Shown in pieces: positions 43,331-53,930 of a stretch of 64,000 nt of DNA. The stretch is taken from NCBI RefSeq assembly GCF_028583425.1, contig NC_072790.1, positions 155,924,397 through 155,988,396 of the forward strand. Reading direction: 5' to 3'. The stretch's first letter is position 1; each line of letters opens with the position of its first letter. Source of the DNA: Eublepharis macularius. Taxonomy: Eukaryota; Chordata; Lepidosauria; Squamata; Eublepharidae. The notes under the pieces were generated by a model. It did no database searches, was not told the origin of the DNA, and saw only the letters and a program-made list of their open reading frames with translations. Position numbers and translations under genes: made by a program.

Positions 43331-44848
43331 ACCCAGGCATGCCCACCTGCCTGGCTGACCAATCATGATTGTCCATCCGTGCGCCGCCTGGCTATTGGCT
43401 CCTATGCAGTCATGCAGGGCTGGCAGGAGCTGCCTGAGCCAAGCCGTGCAGTTGGCCCTTACTCTGCGGCCTCACCATCCATTCCAATGATGAGTTGATG
43501 GGCCACAGCTTATGCATCATTCAGTTCTAATAGTAGCAGTAGCCAAACAGAACTGTAGTACCCTTCACTAACATTCAGAAAGAAAAAGAACCCACACGAA
43601 GTCCTGCATTTTGCCTTAAACCAGAGCAAATAATAGGGCATGCTTTCAAAAGACTGAAAGAAAAAGGTAGAAGCGTGGTATATACTATAATTGATGGGCT
43701 AGGCCCTGCATGATCTCCCCTATACTATTACACTGAAAAATAATCTCCGGAATAGTTTAAAAGATCCAGATGCTAGATGGACTCACTGAGATCCCTGAAC
43801 AGAAGTTGTACACTGGCATGCTGGCAACACAGAGACTCAGGTCACCTCACGGAAGTATACATGATTCTCAGTGAGCGTTCTCTCATAACACTGATAGTGT
43901 ATGTAAGGCTGGACAAGAAATGTAGGTAATTTGTAGATTACAAACCTGCTTTACAATTTGTTCATCTTTTTTTGTCCCAACTGCCTTTTATTTGTCTTCT
44001 TAAGCACATACAAATCAAATGAGTTGCTGAACAAAGCCAACAATGACATTTGAAACTGACCTGAAACCGGACAAAACTGTTATTTCAGGAGATGTCCTGG
44101 AGAAAATGTATCAACAAGAAAAAAAAGAAAATGCACAGCCCATCCATTTACCAAAGGAACAGAGAAACATTTAAAGCTATACCATCAGTAGCAATCTTTT
44201 CAGTGTGGTTAATAGTAATATTGAAAATAATTATTACAGAATCCCATGCGATTTAACTGCACTCCTTTGCAACAGCCAAGAGCATGCCTCATAAGCAGAT
44301 CATGCAACAAAGCAGCAAACAGCTAACTCCTCCTTTCATAGGAATGCAAAACAGCTCTTCCCAAACAATGTAAGTGGTCACTGTGGATCTGCTGGCACTT
44401 AGAAACAATACATTTATCTTTAAAGGGTTTAAATCAAAATGCTATTTTGCAAATTGAGAATGAAAAGATCCAGCTTTGTTTTTAAAATAAACATTAACTA
44501 GGTCACATTGCTGAAAACGTTCTCACAGAGAATAGAATTTAGATACCTGAAAAATGATTTTAAATATTTATTGTCTCTGGCAATCATGGCAGCTTTTCGA
44601 AAGCACTTCTACAGAAGAAAAGCTGACAGGAAAAACAAACTCTTACAGCTGGCAAGAACTGGTAGAGTTGTGACAAATTTGCAACCTAGATACATATTTT
44701 AGAACCCCTTAAGAACTCTATAAACCTAGTATACTGAAACTGTCTAGAATTACAGAAACTTGGGAAAAATGCATCTCAATTCTATAGATGATTATGCAGA
44801 TTATGTGGTACTTCTCCCCCAAATAAGCAAGCACAGGAATGCATAGTA
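43331..44848. other. Unannotated stretch
   Basis: The first 170 bp are GC-rich with two inverted CCAAT-like motifs (about 43363 and 43393). The rest is AT-rich with no recognised gene or repeat. Confidence 0.4.
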
Positions 44849-44910
44849 ACAGCACAACCCTAAGCACAATGGATTCAGAAGGGTTCTAATTGTTTAAGAT
44901 TGCACTGGTG
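44849..44910. mobile_element. Short palindromic MITE (AACAGTGCAATCCTAA type), diverged
   Basis: 'AACAGCACAACCCTAAGCAC' pairs with 'GTTTAAGATTGCACTGGT' in inverted orientation. The same family is better preserved at 58562-58650. Confidence 0.5.
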
Positions 44911-45076
44911 AACCCACAAGGACTAGCAGAAAACACCCCACTTTCCCTTGTATCTAACTCCCCACACATTTTCTTCTTTCCCCCCTCCTGGCAACTCCCA
45001 TATTTTCACCTTTCCCTCCTTTTCTCTTCTTCCAATGCACTAAGCAATCCTCCTTTTATCTGCCAGCATCTTTAGC

Positions 45077-45304
45077 TATATTTATATTTACTTATTTCAA
45101 TTATACCCCACCTTTCACCAAAATGGAAAATCAAAGCATCTTAAGTCATTCCTCCATTCTATCCTCACAACCACCCTATGAGCTAGGTTAGGCTGAAGAC
45201 ATGTGATTAACAAAATTACCCAATGAGCTTCCATAGCAAAGTGAGGATTCAAACCTGGATCTTCAAGATCCAATCGGAAATTCTAAATGCTACACTAAAT
45301 TGGC
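45077..45304 (-). repeat. tRNA-derived SINE (Sauria type), antisense
   Basis: The plus strand has 'TTATTTCAATTATACCCCAC' (complement of the tail), 'ATCCTCACAACCACCCTATG', 'GAGCTAGGTTAGGCTGA' and box-B complement 'GAGGATTCAAACCTGGATC'. It runs to the box-A end ('CTACACTAAATTGGC') and is close to full length. Confidence 0.85.
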
Positions 45305-45758
45305 TTTCATGGAGTGACTGCTACTGACCAGTAGCAAGCAGCCAAGCCTGGGTGAATCATGAAAATTTCTGGTAGCACTAGCAACACCACACTGGAAAGG
45401 GCCCCTACCTCTCCTTTTACTGACAAAAAAGAGGCAAGCTGATATAAGGATGGCTGACCTGTACACTAATTACACCAATTTGCTATTGGATTATAATGTG
45501 GTTTTATTTTTAGATGTTTTAAATGATTATATGTATTTTAATTTTTCCTATGAAAATTTCTTCATTTTATCTTGATGGAATTATTGTGTTGTTACTATGG
45601 CTTATTCACTGATGCAATAAAGAGAGAATGAGTGACAGAAACTAAGGCTTGAAGACAATACTGTTTTGATTGCCTACAATGGCCATTGAGGGCATTTGTT
45701 TCTTAAAGCCCCAGGTGCGGTTTCTATTATTTTGGGTGGTTTTAATCCCCAATTCTGC
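45305..45758. other. Unannotated AT-rich stretch
   Basis: No gene or repeat recognised. Confidence 0.4.
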
Positions 45759-45773
45759 ATTATTATTATTATT

Positions 45774-46509
45774 TCACACAACGCAATCAATAATAAAGAT
45801 CGTATGTTATCATTGATTGGCTTTGCTGAGCTGATACAAGTTTCCACCAGAGATCTAAGTATCAGCCAGGTATTGGTGTAAAATGTACACTGTTCCAAGT
45901 AATGCTGTCTTTTGCACTTCTGTAGGTGTTATATCAGAAAGCTATAGTTTTTCCATATAAGTTGCGAAGTTCTTCGAAATAGTTCCCAGCACCCCGATGA
46001 CAATGGGAACAACTGTTGTATTCTTCATCCATAGTCGGGTGTTTTCTATTGCCAGATCTCTATATTTAATCATTTTTTCTCATTCTTTTTCTTTGACCCC
46101 GGCATCCCCCAGAATTGTAATGTTAGTTATCCAAACTTTTTGAATTTTTTCCCACAACTGTTATGTCTGGTGTATTATGTTCAAGGTGTCAATCGGTTTG
46201 GATTCTAAAATTCCGTAAGATTTTGACTTGATCATTTTCTAGCACCTTTTCCATCTGATGTTCCCATGAATTCTTTGATACTGGCAGATTATACTTTTTA
46301 CTCAATGACCAATGAATCAGCTTTGCGACCCTGTCATGTCTAGCTTTGTAATCTGTCTGTGCAATTTTGCTGCATTCACAAATAAGGCGAGACACAGTTT
46401 CATCTTTTTCCTGGCAAAGTAGACATTTTGGATTTTCACTGGTTTTCTGAATTTTAGCTTTCATAACATTTGTTTGCAATGCTTCTTCTTCGTCTTCGTC
46501 TTCGTCTTC
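45774..46509 (-). mobile_element. R4-clade (Dong/Rex6-like) LINE, 5'-truncated, between TAA repeats
   Basis: The minus-strand frame 46479-46189 encodes 'CLLCQEKDETVSRLICECSK' then 'AQTDYKARHDRVAKLIHWSL', the Cys-His knuckle and following block of LINEs with a restriction-like endonuclease. Broken frames on to 45900 give 'GDAGVKEKE', 'MIKYRDLAIENTRLW' and 'VVPIVIGVLGTISKNFATYM', the end of that endonuclease region. The element is flanked on both sides by TTATTATT (45759-45773 and 46510-46520). R4/Dong elements are known to insert in TAA repeats. RT and N-terminus are absent. Confidence 0.8.
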
Positions 46510-46520
46510 TTATTATTATT
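46487..46520. repeat. Microsatellite (CTTCGT)n then (TTA)n
   Basis: Pure short array at the 5' edge of the R4 fragment: four TTCGTC-type units followed by TTATTATTATT. Confidence 0.85.
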
Positions 46521-47160
46521 CAGCTTGTTCTGCAACCTTCCAGCTTTTTTGTTTTGTGGAATTAACATTCTTCAGTGTCTAAAATATAGCAAATATATTC
46601 TACTCAGAAGGCTATCAAATAGATGCCGCAACAGCTGCAAATCTAGTGATATAATCTGCATAATTTCACATTTGAATTTGGCATTCTGTAGCCAAGAGAT
46701 GGGCATAATCCAGTTTAGGGAGATCTACAGATGCTCTCACTGTCAGCATTTGAATAAAAATATTATAGATATAAACAGATTTCTTAATCTGAGTTGGTAA
46801 ATGACAAACATGCCCCCATTTTTTTATTGTAGCTGAAATTATAATTACCTGAACACCACCTCCCATCACTTGCATAAGATGACAATATTTAGTTCACTAC
46901 TCTTGAAAACAGTTAAGTAGTAAACATCAGGTGGTTTCCTCAATGGGGCACTGAAGCCTTTTGATCAAGAGAAAGAGAATCTCACCATGTTCTTCTTCTC
47001 TTGCTTCCTTTGACCTAGGTCTCCCTGTCCCTGCAGTTCAGAAATATTGAACGGCTTTAGTAGCCAGCCATTATTTGTGCTTGCCCTAACCCCTTCCCAC
47101 CAAGGAGTCACTCAAAAATAGAGACTCCATAGCATGAAGATAGTGGAAATCTTAGCCATC
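46521..47160. other. Unannotated AT-rich stretch
   Basis: Nothing recognised. Confidence 0.4.
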
Positions 47161-47172
47161 TCTCTCCCCTAA

Positions 47173-47423
47173 TCATAGATCCAGAGGAGTTAGCCGTTTT
47201 AGTCTGTAGTAGCAAAATCAAAAAGAGTCCAGTAGCACCTTTAAGACTAACCAATTTTATTGTAGCATAAGCTTTCGAGAATCAAGTTCTCTTCGTCAGA
47301 TGCATAGTACAGAAATTGACCAGTTTCTGTACTATGCATCTGACGAAGAGAACTTGATTCTCGAAAGCTTATGCTACAATAAAATTGGTTAGTCTTAAAG
47401 GTGCTACTGGACTCTTTTTGATT
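47173..47423. mobile_element. Penelope-like element remnant: 100-bp arms in perfect head-to-head palindrome
   Basis: The left arm (47215-47315) is the reverse complement of the right arm (47325-47424) at essentially every base. The 12-bp duplication TCTCTCCCCTAA flanks the insertion (47161-47172 and 47424-47435). The arm sequence 'AGTCCAGTAGCACCTTTAAG' and 'GCATAAGCTTTCGAGAATC' is the widespread reptile Penelope terminal repeat. Each arm contains CTGACGA, a GAGAA/TTCTC stem and GAAA: the conserved core layout of the hammerhead ribozyme found in these elements. No RT is left. Confidence 0.85.
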
Positions 47424-47435
47424 TCTCTCCCCTAA

Positions 47436-49256
47436 ATATCAGAAGGCTTGGAGGGAAGAGTTGCTCTCTCAATGCATGCCAGGCAGTCAAAAGCAGTGAG
47501 ACTCTCAAGGGTGGAATTCTAGCTCAGGAAGGTAGTAGATCCCAAGACAGATGAAATAATCACAAATGAAATAATCTACCATCATAATATAGACAAATGC
47601 AATATGTCACACATGCAAAACAAATGAGAGAGACTTTCAATAGCCCATAATTCTGTAGCCTGTTTAAGCTACTGTGCTTTTGATTAAAATAAAAGCCCTT
47701 AAATTTAGTTTTCTAAATATTTGTGTCAGATTAAGAGAAAACAACAACAACAGGTTAAATATCAACCTAAAACATGTAAAGGTTAAATAAGATCCCAAGG
47801 TAACAACTAGAGAGGGCCAGGCTACTTAGCCTTCAGGAACTCAGGGCAACTCGCAAAATCATTCATCCAGCATGCAGATTCTTCTTTCTGCTGCCAGACA
47901 TATGAGGCTGGTTTCTTTCCTCCCCAGAGTCTTTTGGTACTCCAACAGGACTTACAGACAAGATTGGTCTCCCCCACTCCCCACACAAGCAATCTTCCCT
48001 CCAAGTTTTCTGCAATGTGTGTAGAATTCCAGGGAGAAAGCATTTTATTTCATAGTCCATTACTGAAGACACTAGGAAAAGATGCCTAATTACCAGTTAT
48101 GACCCTTGACCTGCTTGCAATATTTATGGAAATTTGGCTGTGCTGCTTCTGCCTCTTCCATCTCTTATCCTTTGCCTGGGTCTTGCTCTCTCCTTTGAAC
48201 AGCTTCCCATTAATTACACTGACCCCAACTATACTTGTCTGTCAAAGACAGTTTCTAAACTATGGGAAAGCCAACACCAAATGAATCTCTGTCAGCTCAG
48301 CTGCCACCTTCAAACCACCCTATAGTCTAATGACCATTTACCAGGCTCCAAGCACAATATACACTACTTGTTTGCATCATATACAATGCTTACCACCTGT
48401 GTTTTGATTTAAGAAGACTTTATGAAGCAAAGTCTATGGTCCCACAGATAATTCATTTCCAGTCTTAAATTCATTCTAGTTTTCCAGCTTTCCTTGGTGG
48501 AAATTTTATAATCTCCAAAATCTCACTCATGTAAGCAGGGCCTCACTTAAAATTGTTTCATTTTGTAGACTGATTCAAGTCCTTGATAGCTACAACATTC
48601 CTCTATTAAACTTTGGCCTTAAACAGGAACTGTGTATTTTCCACAATCTTAGTTAGATTAAACAACGCATAATAGTGTCATCAATGCTTCCTCCTCAGTA
48701 TCAAGATCAGATACAGCTTGACTGCTCAAGCAAATAAGGTCAAGAATTCATCAATAGTCCCCCCCTTATCCACTTATATGGTACTTTGTCTAATGTTAAT
48801 CAGATTACCGGGTGCTGGTTGTTCTATGCAATGACAAAAGTTTTGCCTAAGTGTTTTCATCTAATGCTTAGTAGAAGGAACTGCATTCCTTTCACTTTGA
48901 AGTAAAAGATTGTAATGTACGGACGTTACACAAAATTCACATCCTTTAGTAATGCCAGAGCAGTTATACTGGGCTTCATTTCCCCTCATTTTTCTTCCTT
49001 CCCCTGCCCTCAATTTACCTGACACAATTTTGTTTGAGGAGCAAATGCACATTGTTTTATTTATTTCTACATGTTGCTTTTTAGGTGAATGCTGTACCTA
49101 ATTTCAAGTATTCTCTCAATTCTATGATCTAAAAATTGGTTTTGGAGGAAGAGCAAAGTTACTTAATGAGCTGGCATCCCTGCCCCATATTATAGGGTTA
49201 AACTAAGTTAGCATTCAGGTGCATTCCAGAGCAATCATTCTAAAGTTGAGTAGGAT
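47436..49256. other. Unannotated AT-rich stretch
   Basis: No coding motif. Frames under 75 codons. Possibly intronic or intergenic. Confidence 0.4.
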
Positions 49257-49485
49257 TTATTTACTTCATCTATATGCCACCTTTCCCCTCAATGAGGAGT
49301 CAAAGCAGTTGACACCATTGTCCCCTCCTCCATTTCATCCTCACAACAACCCTGTAAGGTAGGTTAGGCTTAGAGAATATGACTGGCCCAAGTTCCTACA
49401 GCAAGCTTTCATGACAGAGTTGGAATTTAAACCTGGGTCTCCAGCATCCTATACTGTGACTCTAATCATTATGCAATACTGAAAA
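49257..49485 (-). repeat. tRNA-derived SINE (Sauria type), antisense
   Basis: The plus strand reads 'TTTATTTACTTCATCTATAT', 'CCTCACAACAACCCTGTAAG', 'GTAGGTTAGGCTTAGAG', 'GACTGGCCCAAGTTCC' and box-B complement 'GAATTTAAACCTGGGTCTCC'. It is nearly full length. Confidence 0.85.
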
Positions 49486-50512
49486 GGGGGGCAAATAATA
49501 GTTGTTATGCAAGGCAAATTAAGCCCTACAGCATTGAGTGCTGGCGTGGAAGTCTACAAACGCATTATCAGCCCATCATTAGCCAAATGTGGAGGGATCC
49601 CAATTAGGCATAAATGACAGGTATGAGGCCATTAAAAGGAACAAGAGGCCTACAAATGCCTCCAGCATCGCCATTATGATCAACGCACATGGGCGGGGGG
49701 AGCGCTCTGTTATGCCTGATGATGATCATTCCATACATGCAGGCATTATGCTTTCAGTTAGACTGAATCATGTCCAAAATATTTTCTGAAGAGAATGTAG
49801 ACAGGAACAGGGAAATGACTTATGAGTGTCATGAGATCTAGGGATATTATTCTACTACACAGGATATTATTCTGCTACTACATAGGATCAAGAGTGGGTT
49901 CCTATTCAACAAGTTTGAGAACCAGTGATCTACCTAAAAGCAGTGGTGATAATAAATTGGGCTTTTTTGACTAGAGCCCCTCAAATCACAGTGAGAAACA
50001 TAGAGAGAATGGCACTAAAAGCAAAGTAAAAGAAATATGGATTCTGAGGTGCATTCCAAATTTGGAAAGACTGAAGATCATCAACAAAGATAACAATTAC
50101 AGAACTTGCCCTTGATAAAAATGTAGGGTTTTTTCCACTGCCCATCCCCACATGAGATTAGAAGCTTTAAATCTTTAAAATGTTGAAATGATGGCAAATA
50201 CTCTTCTCTATGTCATCTATATCTAAGCAGTTAGGTAAAATAATCCTGTAAAATGTCACATAATTTCGATTTCTAGTATTCATCTACAGTGATATGTAAC
50301 TCCACTTTCCAAAATAGCACTCAGTTATTTTGCATAAAGTATTTCGATGAATATCTTAAAGTTCTTTCATAGGATTCAACATGTAATTTTTTCCTGAAAA
50401 ATACACCAGTTTTCTTTTTTTAAAAGTCTTTACACAGGTAATCTCTCTATTAAGGGAGTATTTTGATGGTTCAATAGTGGGTCTGGAGATGCCAACTCCA
50501 ACACCACTGGCT
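49486..50512. other. Unannotated AT-rich stretch
   Basis: No gene or repeat recognised. Confidence 0.4.
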
Positions 50513-50700
50513 TCTTTATTTACTTCATTTATATCCCTCCCCAACGGGGATCCAAAGTAGCTTTTTTGCAGCAATTTAGTTTCATAGAAAGATGAGGCTA
50601 CACTCCAAAAAGCATATTAATTTCAGAAAATAAATAGCTTATTTATTAGAATACTTATATGCTGCTTTTCTTCACTCATAGTGACTCAAGACTTTTAATC
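50513..50700 (-). repeat. Two SINE tail fragments, antisense
   Basis: 'TTTACTTCATTTATATCCCT' + 'CCCCAACGGGGATCCAAAG' (50518-50562) and 'TTATTTATTAGAATACTTAT' + 'CTGCTTTTCTTCACTC' (about 50640-50685) match the tail part of Sauria-type SINEs. Bodies are missing. Confidence 0.55.
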
Positions 50701-50737
50701 CATTCATCTAAATCATGGCATGCAGGTTGAAAGAAAT

Positions 50738-51636
50738 CAGGGTGGATAAAAATCAATGTTTTTAAAAAAAAATTTAAAATCAGATTTTTTTAATTTAAAT
50801 CGGATTTTTTTGATTTAAATCAGATTTTTTTGATTTAAATTGGATTTTTTTAAATAAAATGCTTTTTGAGGAAAATATATTACCATCCAAAGGTTATTCC
50901 ATCATGAAATAAAGATTAGTTTTTAATTATGTAGAATAAGGCTGTATATGTTTAATTTTTTTGGTAAATAAACTCCATTAATCCATTCACAATGTCATGC
51001 TCTTCCAGAGGTTTTTGTAAGATTATTGGGCAGTTTCTCTGCCTACAAGATATTATCACAGATGCTTGGTTTTGCAGTTCTCAAAACTGAATTTGTGTCA
51101 GCTCAGCAGAGATCACATGCCTCTTCTTCACAGCAAAAATGTTATAACATGAACAGAGTTGAGAAAAAGACCTTAATCCTATTGTTCTACAAACCTATGA
51201 AGACAGAATCAACCCCTTCAGTGCTAAGTTTCAAGAAGTTCAGTGAATAGAAACAATATTTTTCTGATTGTTTGGAGTGGAATAGATCTGCACAAGAAGA
51301 AACTAAGTGTGAGGAGGGAGGGGCAAGCAGTACAAAATGAAAGTGAAACTTTTTGAGCACAATACTGCACAAGTCTTTGGATCTTTTGTGTGTATGAACT
51401 GAAGTTTATCACATTCTTTCCTTGGAGGAAAAAACCTATAATGGCAGCAGGCCGTAAAAGAGACCCAGTTTGGGAATACTTTAATGAAGTTCCTTTACCT
51501 ATCGGTAAGGCAGGAATCTACTTGCATATTAAAGTTATACCAGCAAGAATTAGTCTTTATGTACAAAACTATGATTTAAATCAAGCCTTACTGACTAGTG
51601 ATTTAAATCAGTTTGATTTAAATCAAATCCACCCTG
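50738..51636 (+). mobile_element. MITE (hAT type) with a BED-finger exon remnant, copy 2
   Basis: Same family as 23013-23939 in the opposite orientation. Ends CAGGGTGGATAAAAATCAAT and (inverted) CAGGGTGGATTTGATTTAAA. AAAGAAAT is a perfect 8-bp duplication (50730-50737 and 51637-51644). The inner 700 bp are nearly identical to copy 1. Confidence 0.92.
51441..51600 (+). pseudogene. BED-finger exon remnant inside the MITE
   Basis: From ATG 51441 the frame reads 'RKRDPVWEYFNEVPLPIG'. It then diverges from copy 1 before its C-x2-C ('IYLHIKVIPARISLYVQN' replaces 'AKCKHCNKEMQGL...'), so the finger is incomplete. It shows that the MITE derives from an autonomous hAT whose transposase began with a BED domain. 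Confidence 0.7.
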
Positions 51637-51644
51637 AAAGAAAT

Positions 51645-53387
51645 TACAAGCACAATAGAAGCAACCAAAAAGGAGGCTATGAGCCCCAAACCACTGGTTA
51701 CCCCTCTATATAATCTCAAAATATTTATGAATTTTCTGACTGTTGAGACAGTTATCATACTGGCAGGCCATGACCTGATTATCAGGACTTTATGACAGAA
51801 TGGGCCATGAAGTTTGGTGCAGGCCTTAAGGTTGGCATGCTAGTCAACTGACCACAGTTAAATATTCCATGATTGCCATTGTGTACATGGCAGCTTACCT
51901 TTAAATGTCATTATTGTACCATATACTGTAGGTACAGACTAGGGACAAACACATTTTATTCCTTTATTGTTCAGGGATTTTGCTTTTTTGCTGTGTTTCA
52001 TTCCATTTTAGCTATAAGAATATCTAGAATTAATTCTGATAACAGAACATACAATTTACCACAACTTTCAGTTCACTTGCATATTTTTCTCCTTTAATAT
52101 TTCCAGTGCACATATTGCATACTGACAATATACTGCAACTAACATCAATGTGATTATATATATGTTTACACCAAAGATTCTTTTTGTACAGCTTTTATAT
52201 GATTCTGGACATCTGCAAAACACACACTAAATACAACCACATAAAATAGCATTTTTCCTATGTTTTATCAATGTACAATATGTACATTGGAAGCAAACAG
52301 ACCCTTAGATCAAACAGCAGAACTAATCACTTCTCACTGGAATCCCACAATCAACTGTTGTGTGCATGTTCAAACTTGCATCTCCATTTTGACTATTTCC
52401 ATCTGTTAACTCTCTCTGTCCAAGTGCAAACTGCAACAAACTGATTCTCTACCTCTCCCCATTCGGCTATTTTTCCAAGGGCTGGAGAGGCATTTCAAAC
52501 TATTAAGCTCTTCTGAGGAGCCATATTATGTAAAACCATAGTAATAAATTCATTCCTAATAAACAAGACATCCATACTCTTAAAAGGGGGAAAGAGAACA
52601 GGAGGAGCTAGGGATACATGGTAATCAAGGAAATTGTTTTGAAATAAACAGCTAAATATTTGACAGAAGATGTCTAGTGTGCTAGTAAATGAAATCAACT
52701 CCTCAATTCTGTTAATAGCAGAAGTTACAAGAATATATTTCTAAACCAATTATAAGCTTCAAGGCATTTCTTTGCTTCCAAAATAGCAATTTCTCTAGCT
52801 TCTTGTCAGGATGTCAGAACATAATGTGTAAAAGGTAAGAAAGATATTTTTAAAATATTTGCTTTCTCTTTCTAGCAAAGTTAGAATACTTCACCAAAAC
52901 AATTAGATGCAATTAAGAATTACCCACAAGCACCCACAAATCCATTTGCCAACTCATAAGTGTGCCCCACTCCTCTAATGAGGACTTCTAGCTGAGCTCT
53001 TTCCCCACACTCTTATGCTGCTATTCTCAAATACTATGAAATAACAGGCATCTTGACCTACATCTTCTCTATATTCTAGAACAGTCAACAGAAATCCCTG
53101 CTTTTTCTCTCAAGGGCTTGGTGGATGCCAAAGACAGGGAAGGGGTTGGCAGTGAGCAGGAATAGAGGCTGGGTAGTAAACTAAGCTAGTGATCCTGAGC
53201 CCAATTTAAACATCATACTTGTTCAGCATTACTCTTCCCTTTGCTTTTTAGAATAGTCAAGATCATTAATAAATAATTGCTTATGACATTGCTTAGAAAA
53301 CTTATTTTAGATCAAAGATGGAAAAATTGATCTCTGTATCCTTCCAACAGATAAACAGTAGGAAACTCTTTATGTTTAAACCTTAAC
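51645..53387. other. Unannotated AT-rich stretch
   Basis: No coding motif or known repeat. Confidence 0.4.
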
Positions 53388-53536
53388 TTAGTTCAGACAT
53401 CATGCCAAACCTTGTACTCGGTACTTCCATCACTGTAGAGGTGGCCTCTGAAAGTGGAGAAATGGCCATAATTACGTTCATTCAGACATCACACCAACCC
53501 CTTCTTAATCATGGTTTGGCAGGGCATCTGGATTAA
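53388..53536. mobile_element. 149-bp MITE
   Basis: TTAGTTCAGACATCATGCCA + AACC pairs with the complement of the right end (TTAATCCAGATGCCCTGCCA + AACC), 20 of 24 positions. An internal copy of 'TTCAGACATCACACCAA' sits near 53479. Target duplication unclear. Confidence 0.6.
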
Positions 53537-53721
53537 GCATAAGAGAAAGTATGCACTGTGATGAAGTGCATAACAACTTTCCATCCTTTAAGATTCTGTA
53601 GAAAAAATATGTATCAACTTGTAACTAAAGTAAGCAGGACTGGACTAAAATATCCACTGATGTCTTCCAGCTCTTCCAAGCTTTTAGACCTTGTTGTGTG
53701 TCAGGAATATTTATAAAGAGC

Positions 53722-53930
53722 TAATGTAGCTAAGTGATTCAAAGCAGCTGGGAAACCCCAGGTCAAATTTCTGCTCAGCCATGAATTCACTTGGTATCTT
53801 AAGCAATACACTCTCAGGTTCAGCTCCCCTATCCACATAATATGGTGATCACAATACTCAGTTTACCAGTTTGCTGTATGGATTACTATGAAAAGCTACA
53901 TGAAGTGATTTGAGTATTACTCGAACAAAA
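53722..53930 (+). repeat. tRNA-derived SINE
   Basis: 'GTGATTCAAAGCAGCTGGGA' then box B 'CCAGGTCAAATTTCTGCTC', 'AGCCATGAATTCACTTGG', 'CACTCTCAGGTTCAGC' and 'GAAAAGCTACATGAAGTG'. The order fits the lizard tRNA-SINE group. The tail is degraded. Confidence 0.7.
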
